In this document: piece after piece, positions 25,960 through 33,898 of the stretch
Numbering within the stretch: position 1 is the first letter of the stretch
Layout of the letters: each line of letters opens with the position of its first letter
DNA from: Methanofollis ethanolicus
GTDB taxonomy: Archaea > Halobacteriota > Methanomicrobia > Methanomicrobiales > Methanofollaceae
DNA: 64,000 nucleotides
Direction: 5' to 3'
Assembly (NCBI RefSeq): GCF_001571385.1
Contig: NZ_BCNW01000001.1
Location: 620,001 to 684,000 of the forward strand
Translations under genes and position numbers: made by a program
Notes under the pieces: generated by a model
Seen by the model: the letters and a program-made list of their open reading frames with translations, nothing else
What the model was told of the DNA's origin: nothing
Databases searched by the model: none

Positions 25960-26157
25960 GGGTCCGGAGATAATCTCCTGGACTCTCCCTACCTTCCCGT
26001 CCTTCAACCGCACCTTGATCCCGTGGGGGTGAGAGACCGAGTTGGTGAGGATCTCCGCAACGATGCCGCGTGTCCTCTTTCCTGTCCTCTGGTCCGCTTT
26101 GAGAACGATATCGACGAGGATTCCGGGGCGTATATCTTTTCTGTGTTGTCCGTTCAT
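25888..26157 (-). CDS. YwbE-like protein (DUF2196)
   Basis: 89 residues from ATG 26157; an ATG at 26175 is also possible. The core KDIRPGILVDIVLKADQRTGKRTRGIVAEIL and HPHGIKVRLKDGKVGRVQEI (in pieces) match the small YwbE/DUF2196 family, probably a KOW/SH3-like nucleic acid-associated beta barrel. Function is not established. The core ends near residue 64. The remaining 25 residues (SDDQHGNAGYGQGTEEGRDKD) are encoded by the antisense of the permease gene end and look like read-on sequence. Confidence 0.8.
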   Translation of the reverse strand: MNGQHRKDIRPGILVDIVLKADQRTGKRTRGIVAEILTNSVSHPHGIKVRLKDGKVGRVQEIISGPSDDQHGNAGYGQGTEEGRDKDPL

Positions 26158-26228
26158 GGGAGTACTCAGGTTCATTGAATAACGCTTTTAATGTTGTCAG
26201 GGGAATAGGTACTGAGAGTGGATTTATA

Positions 26229-26648
26229 ATGGGTGCATGTAAAGAGGCTGTTTATAATACTGTTGAGCGCGACCTCAAGAAAGTGTACAGAGCCGAAGAG
26301 GGCTGGCGCCTTGAGCAGTGCGCCGGGGTTGGCGATGCCCCCGTGTATATGCTGGTCCAGAGGCGGCCCGGGAAAATGGAGCGGATTCTGGTGAGTGTCA
26401 GGATCGCCTCGACGGTCGGCGCTGCTGAGTTCGGCCGCGTCAGGGCGATGGCGACGCGCAGTGCAGAGCAGGGGATGCCGGTGAGCAAGGCGGTTCTGGT
26501 CGTCCCGCAGAACATCGCTGCCCCTGCAGACACCGGGAGCGTCGACCTCTTCTATCTCAACTCCTACGCTGTAAAGAACGGTGCGGTGATCTGGTCGAGG
26601 AGCAACCTCTGGACCTCTGAGGGCAAGCCGGTCCTCGAAAAAGCGTGA
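26229..26648 (+). CDS. Hypothetical protein, possibly nuclease-fold related
   Basis: 139 residues from ATG 26229 in the context GGATTTATAATGG; a TTG at 26175 in frame is less likely. Alternating strands and helices, with VERDLKKVYRAEEGWRLEQ, RILVSVRIAS and SKAVLVVPQNI. This pattern recalls restriction-endonuclease-like folds, but no catalytic D-(D/E)xK set is evident. No signal peptide or membrane segment. It is divergent from the YwbE-like gene and followed by a bidirectional terminator. Function unknown. Confidence 0.6.
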   Translation: MGACKEAVYNTVERDLKKVYRAEEGWRLEQCAGVGDAPVYMLVQRRPGKMERILVSVRIASTVGAAEFGRVRAMATRSAEQGMPVSKAVLVVPQNIAAPADTGSVDLFYLNSYAVKNGAVIWSRSNLWTSEGKPVLEKA

Positions 26649-26661
26649 GAGAATAACCATC

Positions 26662-26710
26662 CCCTTTTTGGGGTGAACAATTCTTTTCTCCCCCTTAAAA
26701 AAAGGGGAGT
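26662..26710. terminator. Paired hairpins between converging genes
   Basis: CCCCTTTTTTGGGG (about 26662-26675) and CTCCCC-TTAAAAAA-GGGGAG (about 26690-26711) lie between the hypothetical gene (+) and F390 synthetase (-). Both strands offer U-rich stretches, so it may end transcripts from both sides. No gene in 26711-26841. Confidence 0.5.
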
Positions 26711-26841
26711 TTCAGTGCCAGAAACTGAGCCTGAAGTTGATGCTGCCCTATGGTGCGCCTCAAACTCCGGCAATTATCCCGTCGTCGCCCCACCTATTAA
26801 ATCTATCCATTTAACTTTGAGAGTGAGTCAAAAAGATTTTT

Positions 26842-28191
26842 TCACCGCCTGTCCACGAGTCTCTTCGGCCGCCCTTTCACTGCGGCGAGTTCCAGACCGC
26901 CGGGCGGGGTGAAGTTGAAGATGACCCTGGCCCTCTCCTCCTCATAGGCTTCCCGCAGGTCGGGTCTGTCCGAGAAGAGCGCGGCGATAAAGGCCTGTTC
27001 TATTCTTTTCCGGTCTGCATGGGCGGGGTCGTCGCACTCCATGCTCACCCTGAGGACTGTCTCGTCCTCGTCGCCGTACACGAAGGCCTCGTACTCCCCG
27101 GTGATGCTGTTCAGGTTCTCAGGCTGAAAGACGGCGCGCTCGATTTCGATCCTGTTGACCGCGCAGCCCTGGATGACCACCGTCTCGGCCTCGCGCCAGG
27201 GGGGCAGGACCTTCAGGTGCGTCCTGCCGCACGCGCACCTCTCCCTGGTGACAACCCTGCTCCAGTCCTCGGTGTCGTAATTGAGGAGGAGGGTACCGGC
27301 CTTCCCGCCGGGCGGGAGGAGGGTGGTCAGGACGAGCCGCCCGTCCTCACCGTCCTTCACGAAACGGCCCATCGCCGGATCGTAGAGGTCGACGTGGACG
27401 AGGTCTTCGGGGCAGTGGAGGCCCTGCTTCACACTGCACTCGCCGCACATCGTCCCTTCAGTCGAGCCGTAGGTGTTGTAGGCCTCAGAACCCCAGACCT
27501 TCTCCAGATACCTGCGCGACTCCTCGGCAAAGCCCTCCCCGCCGATGATGAGGCGGCGCACCCCCGACTCTGCCGGGTCGATGCCGTCCGCCCTGAGTCT
27601 CCGCGCGAGCCTGAGGAGTTTGAAGACGCTCCCGACGATGACTGTCGGGCGGTAGTGCCGGATCACCCTGACCGGGAAGGTGCACTTCCCCTCGGGGACG
27701 ACAGAGAGGCCCACCAGGTGTGCGGCGAGGGTCATCGTGTTCGCCCCGATGTTCATGCCGTAGGACGCGCAGACGACAAGGCGGTCGCCGGGGACGAGAC
27801 CCTCCATCGTGAAGGTGCGGGCGTACTTCTCGGCGTAGCGTTCCCAGTCCTCCCAGGTGAGAAAAAAGGACTTGGGGATGCCGCTCGTGCCGGTCGTCTC
27901 GTGGATGGTGAAGATATCCTTATTCTTGACGGAGAGGAAGGCGAAGTCGGGCGTGGTCGGCGGCTGGTTCTCCCGGATCGTGTTGCCCCCGACGATCGGG
28001 AGTTCGAGGAGGTCTTCGTGGGCGGTGACGGAGGCCGGGTCGATCCGGTGGGCGGCAAACCACCTCCTGTAGAAGGGGGAGTGTTCGGCGGCGTAGCGCA
28101 CGGTGTACTTCACCCGCTCGTCGACGAGGGCGTCGAGGTCGCCGCGCTCCATCGTCTCGACCTCCTCGTTCCAGTACATCTCCGGGGCCAT
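26842..28191 (-). CDS. Coenzyme F390 synthetase (PaaK-like adenylate-forming enzyme)
   Basis: 449 residues of the phenylacetate-CoA-ligase-like adenylate-forming superfamily. P-loop-like HETTGTSGIPKSFFLTWEDW is near residues 96-115. YNTYGSTEGTMCGEC near 236-250 is the adenylate-binding motif with added cysteines. YDTEDW and CACGRTHLKVLPPWREAE follow. In methanogens such proteins adenylylate or guanylylate coenzyme F420 to F390, a signal of oxidative or redox stress. On the minus strand AAATATAATA (28215-28224) is 28 bp before the ATG, with no ribosome binding site, so the mRNA is probably leaderless. Other PaaK-like ligase functions remain possible. Confidence 0.75.
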   Translation of the reverse strand: MAPEMYWNEEVETMERGDLDALVDERVKYTVRYAAEHSPFYRRWFAAHRIDPASVTAHEDLLELPIVGGNTIRENQPPTTPDFAFLSVKNKDIFTIHETTGTSGIPKSFFLTWEDWERYAEKYARTFTMEGLVPGDRLVVCASYGMNIGANTMTLAAHLVGLSVVPEGKCTFPVRVIRHYRPTVIVGSVFKLLRLARRLRADGIDPAESGVRRLIIGGEGFAEESRRYLEKVWGSEAYNTYGSTEGTMCGECSVKQGLHCPEDLVHVDLYDPAMGRFVKDGEDGRLVLTTLLPPGGKAGTLLLNYDTEDWSRVVTRERCACGRTHLKVLPPWREAETVVIQGCAVNRIEIERAVFQPENLNSITGEYEAFVYGDEDETVLRVSMECDDPAHADRKRIEQAFIAALFSDRPDLREAYEEERARVIFNFTPPGGLELAAVKGRPKRLVDRR

Positions 28192-28212
28192 GTGCTGGAG
28201 GAGGTGTTTGAA

Positions 28213-28226
28213 GGTATTATATTTGT
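28213..28226 (-). promoter_or_regulatory. TATA box of the F390 synthetase gene
   Basis: AAATATAATA on the minus strand is centred 28 bp before the ATG at 28191, the spacing expected when transcription starts at or next to the start codon. Confidence 0.5.
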
Positions 28227-28295
28227 TCGGTTATGGAGGATCACTTCTGGAGGGGAAGCGGGGATCCCCTGCCTTCCCCGCAATCGAGACCGGGG

Positions 28296-28465
28296 GACTA
28301 ACACCGAAAATCAGAGATTTTCTTGTGCTCACCCCGTTCACAACCCCCGGATCCTCGAAATTAGGATGTGCCCCGGGAAAAGCGAGCGGGATATCCCGAG
28401 AAGGGGATTGTCATCCCGTCCCTATCCTGAGGGGGGGTCCGGGGGCGTAGTCCCCCGGCACCCGA
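28296..28465 (+). repeat. Degenerate relative of the MITE-like element
   Basis: The order of blocks matches the interior of the element at 28520: CCGGGGGACT, then GTGCCCCGGGAAAAG, GAAGGGGATTGTCATCCC, CCTATCCTGAGGGGG and the palindrome CCGGGGG-CGTAG-TCCCCCGG. It has lost recognisable ends and contains extra sequence. No coding capacity is seen in 28225-28519. Confidence 0.5.
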
Positions 28466-28519
28466 GACACCCCCGGGGGGATCAGGGATACATCGACCTG
28501 AGCAGGATAGTTTGTTATG

Positions 28520-28868
28520 GAGCATATCCCAAAACTCTCGTTCATTCCCCCCATCTCTGCATGCAGGGATCGGGAGAGAATATCATGATCGGGTCGATAT
28601 CTTCCTGAATTCCCTGAAGCATAGTGCGAAACCACCGCCTTCCCCTACCTCTCTACCGGGGGACTGACGCCCCCTGACCCCCGAAACAGGATTGGCCCCG
28701 GGAAGAGAGATCCGGATCAAGGAAATTGCCATCCACCCCCTATCGCAATGATGGGGGGACCGGGGGGTGAAACCCCCCGGACAAGACGCCAGAACAGGAT
28801 TTTTCAGAACCACATACCGATCATTCCATCGACAGGACAGAGGGTATGATCAGTTTTGGGATGACCTC
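28520..28868 (+). mobile_element. MITE-like element, copy 1 (349 bp)
   Basis: The ends are 17-bp imperfect inverted repeats: GAGCATATCCCAAAACT at the left and the complement of GAGGTCATCCCAAAACT at the right, with an 11-bp perfect core. The element is flanked by a direct ATG on both sides (28517-28519 and 28869-28871), a 3-bp target duplication. It is non-coding and contains the palindrome CCGGGGGG-TGAAA-CCCCCCGG. A second copy in opposite orientation is at 31120-31471, similar along its entire length (roughly nine bases in ten by eye). Confidence 0.7.
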
Positions 28869-28937
28869 ATGGAAAAACATTTCATGCGGTATGCCCGAGG
28901 CGTGCTCTCGACTCATACCCGATTATACAAAAGCAAT

Positions 28938-29296
28938 TCATTCCTTCATCAGAAGATATCTGTCGACGATTGCCCGGGTGTTCCTGGAGACATTGATGTG
29001 ACTCCCCGGTCGGTACCATGCAATCTTTTTGACCTCATTGCACGGCCTCGGCGTCCCTTTCACCTTCATCCTAAAGACTTTTGCTTTGAGGTGGGTGAAG
29101 AGATATCTTACTTCATGGGATAGGGTCCTGTTTCCTCCTTTAACTCCCTGATCGCAGCTATGATCTGGAGTTCATCCTCTCTTGCACCTCCGCCAGGGAG
29201 GAGATAGGCCCCTCTGTTACCGTGAGTAACAACGAGGATCCCTCTTTGACTCTCGATGATTGCCGTCCCCCTTCGCCGGTCGTATGCGCCTGCCAT
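28938..29296 (-). pseudogene. Nudix hydrolase gene broken by a frameshift
   Basis: On the minus strand the first frame encodes 62 residues beginning MAGAYDRRRGTAIIESQRG with an intact Nudix box (GGAREDE...REL.EETG, matching Gx5Ex7REuxEExGu). It stops after GPYPMK at 29108. The next frame continues the family without a start: VRYLFTHLKAKVFRMKVKG, then PRPCNEVKKIAWYRPGS and an ending RAIVDRYLLMKE at 28938. Together they make a normal small Nudix protein, so a single frameshift near 29110 has split the gene. A sequencing error cannot be excluded. It lies inside the segment bracketed by the two MITE-like elements and overlaps the upstream region of trpF. Confidence 0.7.
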
Positions 29297-29342
29297 CGAA
29301 GAAGGGTTATGGTCTCATCGATGCAAAGAGGTTCTGATAGCG

Positions 29343-29969
29343 ATGTATGACCTGAGGCGAAACAAACCTTACGTGAGGGTGAAGATATGCGGCGTGACGC
29401 GCGTGGAGGACGCCGTCACGGCCGAGGAGGCGGGTGCCGATGCCATCGGCGTGGTGATGTACTCCGACTCCCCCCGCTCCATCGGACCGGAGAGGGCGGC
29501 GGAGATCTTTGCAGTGCTCGGCCCCTTTGTGGCGCGGGTTGTGGTGACCCACACAACGTCTCCGGCCGACCTCGACCGGGTGTTTGCCCTGCACCCGTCG
29601 GCCGTGCAGGTCTCACACCCCCATGCGGTGCCGCCGGGTGCGGGTGTGCAGGTGATCAGGGTGGTCGAAGGCGTCCCCCTCCCGCCCCGTGCCGATGCCT
29701 ATATCGTGGACAGGAGTTGCGGGACAGGCAGGCTCTTTGACGCGGAGGCGGTGCGTGCGGTCATGCGGGCGAGCAATGTGCCGGTGGTCCTCGCGGGAGG
29801 GCTCGGTCCCCGGAATGTCAGGGCCGCGGTGGAGGCGTTCCGCCCCTATGCCGTGGACGTCTGTTCGGGCGTGGAGCAGGAACCGGGCGTAAAGGATCCT
29901 GCCCTGATCAGGGCATTTGTAGCAGCGGCACGCGGCTTTTCGCCTGAGGAAAGCGGTAGACCTGCCTGA
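29343..29969 (+). CDS. trpF: Phosphoribosylanthranilate isomerase
   Basis: 208 residues from ATG 29343 (AGAGGT 10 bp upstream). TIM barrel; converts phosphoribosylanthranilate to the ribulose form in tryptophan synthesis. Diagnostic motifs are VKICGVTR with the catalytic Cys near residue 17, GADAIGVVMYSDSPRSI, a catalytic Asp in YIVDRS, LAGGLGPRNV and VDVCSGVE near the phosphate site. No other trp gene is adjacent. The 3' end overlaps the converging flavodoxin gene by 62 bp. Confidence 0.92.
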   Translation: MYDLRRNKPYVRVKICGVTRVEDAVTAEEAGADAIGVVMYSDSPRSIGPERAAEIFAVLGPFVARVVVTHTTSPADLDRVFALHPSAVQVSHPHAVPPGAGVQVIRVVEGVPLPPRADAYIVDRSCGTGRLFDAEAVRAVMRASNVPVVLAGGLGPRNVRAAVEAFRPYAVDVCSGVEQEPGVKDPALIRAFVAAARGFSPEESGRPA

Positions 29970-30888
29970 TCGCGCACCCTTCTTTTTTGAATACGGCATT
30001 AAGGTACTCGGCCTTGAGGGGCGTGATCCTGATGACGTTCATCTCGATCGTGAGGCCTGCAAGCCTCTCCATGTCGATGCCCCTGAGAGTGAGGGCCTCC
30101 CTGTGACCCGGGCTCTCCGGCCTGAGAACCTCGGCCCGGCCCATGAGCTGGAGCCCCCTGATCTCCTCCGGCGAGGTATCGTCATTGTAGATGGCGAGGG
30201 CGGCCGCGGGGTTCTGGATGAGGTGGGCGAACTTCTCCCCCCCTTCGCTGTAGATGTAGACCATGCCGTTGGCATAGATGTAGTCGATAGGTGTCGCCCT
30301 CACCCGGTCCCCGTGGCCGGTCGCGAGGACACCGGTCCGGTGGGCCCGGAGGAAGGTCTCGATCCCGGCGAGGAGTTCCTCCTCAGGCACCCGGCCCTCC
30401 AGGCACTCGTTCTTCTCCCGCAGGGCCAGGGCGAAGGCGGCGACCGCCCCCATGTCTGTGAGGTCGTGGTCTTCGAGGACGAATCCGGTCTTCCGGGCAT
30501 AGAGGGTGAGGGCGGTCAGGTCGTCCCTGTCGAGCCGTGCGGTACTGAGACGGCCACCGAAGGCGACGGCAGGCACCTCCCTCCCGAGATGGTCCCTGAG
30601 CTCGGCAAGGTAGGCCCGGCCCTTCGGGATGTTCAGGCAGGTGCAGAAGAGGGCGACCGGCTTTTTCTTCAGCCAGCCTGCATTGGTCTCGACAAAGCGC
30701 CGGATCGAGGGGGCGATGTCGCCGTTGTAGATGGGCGTGCCGATCACGAAGAGGTCGAAGGACATGAGGTCGCCCGTGAATTCATCGGGCCTGCAGGTGC
30801 GTGCCGGCCCGAGTACAAGTGCGATCGCCCCGGCAATCTCCTTTGTCGCCCCGTACTTGCTCTCGTAGATGACACATGTCCGCTGCAT
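29908..30888 (-). CDS. Flavodoxin domain fused to a pyridoxamine-5'-phosphate-oxidase-like FMN domain
   Basis: 326 residues from ATG 30888 (GAGGGGAG upstream). Residues 1-150 are flavodoxin-like: VIYESKYGATKEIAGAIA is the FMN phosphate loop, and IGTPIYNGDIAPS and CLNIPKG are further FMN-contact loops, as in HemG/Fld-type proteins. Residues about 175-315 are a split-barrel flavin domain: RTGVLATGHGDRVRATPIDYIY, then NPAAALAIYND and MGRAEVL. The order would allow electron transfer between two flavins in one chain. Substrate unknown. The end overlaps trpF antisense by 62 bp. Confidence 0.78.
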   Translation of the reverse strand: MQRTCVIYESKYGATKEIAGAIALVLGPARTCRPDEFTGDLMSFDLFVIGTPIYNGDIAPSIRRFVETNAGWLKKKPVALFCTCLNIPKGRAYLAELRDHLGREVPAVAFGGRLSTARLDRDDLTALTLYARKTGFVLEDHDLTDMGAVAAFALALREKNECLEGRVPEEELLAGIETFLRAHRTGVLATGHGDRVRATPIDYIYANGMVYIYSEGGEKFAHLIQNPAAALAIYNDDTSPEEIRGLQLMGRAEVLRPESPGHREALTLRGIDMERLAGLTIEMNVIRITPLKAEYLNAVFKKEGCAIRQVYRFPQAKSRVPLLQMP

Positions 30889-30999
30889 GTGCTCCCCTCT
30901 GGCATGCATACTATTAAATATCTGGTGTCCGGGGCCGGACCCCGGACAGAGACCCGGGTGAATCCGCCGTTATTTCTCTCTCGGCTCTCCGTAATGATA

Positions 31000-31080
31000 C
31001 GTTCTCGGGTCAGGGAAGAACGAAAACGGCATTCTGAAGAGGGTGATTGCCCTCCCTCCCCCTATCTGAATGAGGGGTTC
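31000..31080 (+). repeat. Short fragment related to the MITE-like family
   Basis: CGGGTCAGGGAAGAACG, GAAGAGGGTGATTGCCCTCC, CCCCTATCTGAATGAGGGG follow the block order of the element interior, without ends or the CCGGGGG palindrome. The rest of 30889-31119 has the TATA-like CTATTAAATAT (30911-30921) for the flavodoxin gene and no gene. Confidence 0.4.
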
Positions 31081-31119
31081 GTCAAGAATGCATAAGGTTC
31101 AGAGTTGAAAATTCTCAGA

Positions 31120-31471
31120 GAGGTCATCCCAAAACTGATCATACCCTCTGTCCTGTCGATGGAATGATCGGTATGTGGTTCTGAAAAATCCTGTTCTGGC
31201 GTCCTGTCCGGGGGGTTTCACCCCCCGGTCCCCCCATTGCGATAGGAGGTGGATGACAATCTCCTTCATCAGGATCTCTGGTCTCTCTTCCCCGACCCTA
31301 TCCTGTTTCGGGGATCAGGGGGCGTCAGTCCCCCGGCGAAGAGGTAGGGGAAGGCGGTGGTTTCGCACGATTCTTCAGGGAATTCGGGAAGACATCGACC
31401 CGATCATGAGATTTTCTCCCGAGGTCAGCATGCGGGGAAAGGGGAATGAACGAGAGTTTTGGGATATGCTC
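31120..31471 (-). mobile_element. MITE-like element, copy 2 (352 bp, inverted relative to copy 1)
   Basis: Termini GAGGTCATCCCAAAACT (left) and AGTTTTGGGATATGCTC (right) mirror copy 1. The flanks carry a direct AGA on both sides (31117-31119 and 31472-31474), a 3-bp target duplication different from the one of copy 1, so this is an independent insertion. It lies directly downstream of the DUF2207 gene. No transposase is in the window. Confidence 0.7.
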
Positions 31472-31505
31472 AGAGTCAAAAAAAGATTGTGTGGCCGTCG
31501 GGATT

Positions 31506-33323
31506 TTATCTCCCGCCGACGCCGCCACCGCCAAAGCCGCCGCCACCGCCGAAACCGCCGCCACCGCCGAAACCGCCGCCACCGCCGCCGCTCGACGGCG
31601 GGGAGAAGGCGACGATCGGGACGAAGGCGATGTGCATGTTGGAATAGAGGGGCATGCCGACGTCTTCGACGTTGATGTTCAGACCCTTCATCGCCTCCTC
31701 GACCCTGTCGCCGACGCCGAGGGCGGTGCCGTAGACCAGCCACTCGCCCCACATCGAGACGTCTTCAGGGGTGTACTTCCTGATCTGCGCGAGGTCGGAG
31801 AGGAAATGCGCGAAGGCGTCCCACTCCAGTTTTTCCTTGTAGTGGTCGTCCTTCCAGTGACCGAAGAGAGTGGAGGGGAAGACGAGGGCGAGGACCACCT
31901 GGACAACAGCGACGCCGGCGAGGAGAGTCGCGGGGACGGCGATGGACTCCGTCGCCGGAGCGAGGACGATGACCAGGATGCCGAGGCCGAGGACGAGAAG
32001 GCCGGGGAAGAGGAGCGGTGCGACAAAGCCCCGGCCGTCCACCGCGTATTTCCCGGAGAGGGAGGTGTCCACGCTGCTCTGGAGGGCCTTCAGGCTGCTC
32101 TGGAACTGGGTAAGCGTCGTCTCCACCGTCCTGTCGTGTGCGGCCCTTGCCGAGAGGGCTTCCAGAGTGGCGCTGTCGAAGGTCCCGCCTTTCGTGAGGT
32201 TGGAAAGATAGGTGAGCACCCTCTGCTCGTACCTGTCGTCCGAACGTGTCCTGTTGACGGTGATCAGCACGCCCTTCCCGTCTGTCTTCTCCTTGACCGT
32301 CACCGCGCCCTTCCTGTGGAGGTCGAGCACGGTCGCATAGAAACCGTTCTCATCGAACTCGTTTACGTCGCCCTTGAAGAGGAGGTTCACCTGCCAGGGC
32401 TTGAGGGAGGTGTTCGGCGTGACACTGAGGTACTCGGGGACAGTGTAGCCGTTCTCCTGACCGTACCGGCGGTACAGCCAGAAGAAGACGAGGGGGAGCG
32501 CGAGGACCAGCAGGACGGCAAGGGTGTGCAACCCTGACGCCGCCTGGTACGGGAGGTTGTACCAGAACGCGCCGGACTCGGTCTGTCCTCTGACATCGTC
32601 CACCTGCCGCGGGAACCCATCGAGCTTCTCCGCTGCACCGGCAGGGAGGAGGAGTTCCACGGCGACGGGGTCGTTCTCCGCGGCCTCTCCGGTGATCGTG
32701 ACGGTGCCGCCCTCCCGCTTCATCTCAAGACTCGACGGGTAGGCGTACACGGATTCGATCCCCTCCCAGTCAGGGAGGGTGATTGAGAGGTGGCGGTAGG
32801 GGATGTGCTCTCTCACGAGTTTGATGTTCAGGTGAGTGGCAGTGCTGTCGTACTCGATGGGGGGCCTGACCTGGAAGGTATATTCGACAGAGTACGTTCC
32901 TTTGTCGAAGTATCCGGGGTTGTAGATGCCGACCTCGTTGTGGTAGGCCTTACTCCTGATGAAGGCCTTATCTGACTCGGACGCGCCCGGCGAGACGGTG
33001 ATCCCGCCGGTGTCGTCCTTCGCGTAACCGACGGTCCCTGCAGGCACGTCCATGCCGACGTACCTGATGTGCGGGAACGATCCGTCGTAGAAGAGGAGGG
33101 AGTCGTCGAAGTAGCGGAAGAGCATCCTGTACTCTCCGTCCGCACTCACCTCGTAGGTGTATCTCTCTATCAGGGTACCATTCTCGAAGAGGGTCACCTG
33201 GTAGTCGTCGACGACGAGGTCGCCCTCGAGGAGGGGGGGCAGGACGACTGCGGCACCGGCGGCGAGAACACCAACAAAAAGGGTGATGAGGACGAGGGCA
33301 GCGATCTGCCTGTTTTCACTCAA
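31506..33323 (-). CDS. DUF2207 membrane protein with glycine-rich C-terminus
   Basis: 605 residues. An N-terminal signal/membrane helix (about 7-33) precedes an extracytoplasmic beta-rich DUF2207 domain (to about 235). Then come a membrane helix (LHTLAVLLVLALPLVFFWLY in part) with a basic flank, a cytoplasmic region with a winged-helix-like part (TVLDLHRKGAVTVKEK), and two further helices around 425-475. The protein ends in a GGGGFGG-type repeat of about 27 residues (31506-31590). DUF2207 proteins regularly pair with LemA, as here (12 bp apart, same strand). Function unknown, probably a membrane complex. Confidence 0.85.
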   Translation of the reverse strand: MSENRQIAALVLITLFVGVLAAGAAVVLPPLLEGDLVVDDYQVTLFENGTLIERYTYEVSADGEYRMLFRYFDDSLLFYDGSFPHIRYVGMDVPAGTVGYAKDDTGGITVSPGASESDKAFIRSKAYHNEVGIYNPGYFDKGTYSVEYTFQVRPPIEYDSTATHLNIKLVREHIPYRHLSITLPDWEGIESVYAYPSSLEMKREGGTVTITGEAAENDPVAVELLLPAGAAEKLDGFPRQVDDVRGQTESGAFWYNLPYQAASGLHTLAVLLVLALPLVFFWLYRRYGQENGYTVPEYLSVTPNTSLKPWQVNLLFKGDVNEFDENGFYATVLDLHRKGAVTVKEKTDGKGVLITVNRTRSDDRYEQRVLTYLSNLTKGGTFDSATLEALSARAAHDRTVETTLTQFQSSLKALQSSVDTSLSGKYAVDGRGFVAPLLFPGLLVLGLGILVIVLAPATESIAVPATLLAGVAVVQVVLALVFPSTLFGHWKDDHYKEKLEWDAFAHFLSDLAQIRKYTPEDVSMWGEWLVYGTALGVGDRVEEAMKGLNINVEDVGMPLYSNMHIAFVPIVAFSPPSSGGGGGGFGGGGGFGGGGGFGGGGVGGR

Positions 33324-33334
33324 CCTCTGTCACC

Positions 33335-33898
33335 TCAGAACTCGATCTTCGGCGCCTTCTCGATCTCTTCCTCGAACTCCAGGTAATCGAGTTTCTTCAT
33401 GTGGATGAGGGAGGCGACGATGTTTGAGGGGATCGTCTCGGTCATCGTGTTGAGCTGCTGGGCGATGTTGTTGTAGGTGTAGCGCTGGCGGGCGATCTCG
33501 TCCTCGATGTTCCTGATGGAGGACATCAGTTCCGAGACTGTCGTCTGCGTCTTGAGGTCGGGATAGGCCTCGGCGACTGCGAAGAGTCTGCCGATGATCG
33601 ACCTGGACTGCTTCTCGACCTCGTTGAGGTCGCCGGGGTCGGCCTTGCCGACGCCTGCCCGCATCGCGGTGACCTGTGTGAGGGTCTCCTTCTCGAAGGA
33701 GGCGTAACTCTTCACCGAGCCGAGGAGTTGCTCGATCTGGTCGAGCCTCTTCTTCATGGCAACGCGGATCTGGCCGAGGGTCGCCTCGCCTGAGTTCTTC
33801 AGGTTCATGAACCTGTTGTAGATGCTGATAAACCAGCCGACGATGACGATCAGGACGATCGCGATGACGGCGATGAGGATGATAGTACCAAAATCCAT
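33335..33898 (-). CDS. lemA: LemA family protein
   Basis: 187 residues: an N-terminal membrane helix (IILIAVIAIVLIVIVGWFIS) followed by a long four-helix cytoplasmic or external bundle with YNRFMNLKN, KKRLDQIEQLLGSVKSYASFEKETL (in pieces) and AEAYPDLK, all LemA hallmarks. GGTGAAT precedes the ATG, and a TATA element (ACATATATC, minus strand, 33940-33948) is about 45 bp upstream. First gene of a two-gene operon with the DUF2207 protein. Confidence 0.9.
   Translation of the reverse strand: MDFGTIILIAVIAIVLIVIVGWFISIYNRFMNLKNSGEATLGQIRVAMKKRLDQIEQLLGSVKSYASFEKETLTQVTAMRAGVGKADPGDLNEVEKQSRSIIGRLFAVAEAYPDLKTQTTVSELMSSIRNIEDEIARQRYTYNNIAQQLNTMTETIPSNIVASLIHMKKLDYLEFEEEIEKAPKIEF

Noticed and set aside
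27019-28608. Long open frame on the plus strand opposite F390 synthetase (529 codons)
   Set aside because: It is the antisense of a clearly conserved coding gene in GC-rich DNA and has no recognisable domain.
28741-28800. CRISPR-like or simple transcription terminator signal at the CCGGGGGG/CCCCCCGG palindrome
   Set aside because: There are no regularly spaced repeats; the palindrome is an internal part of the MITE-like element and recurs with it.
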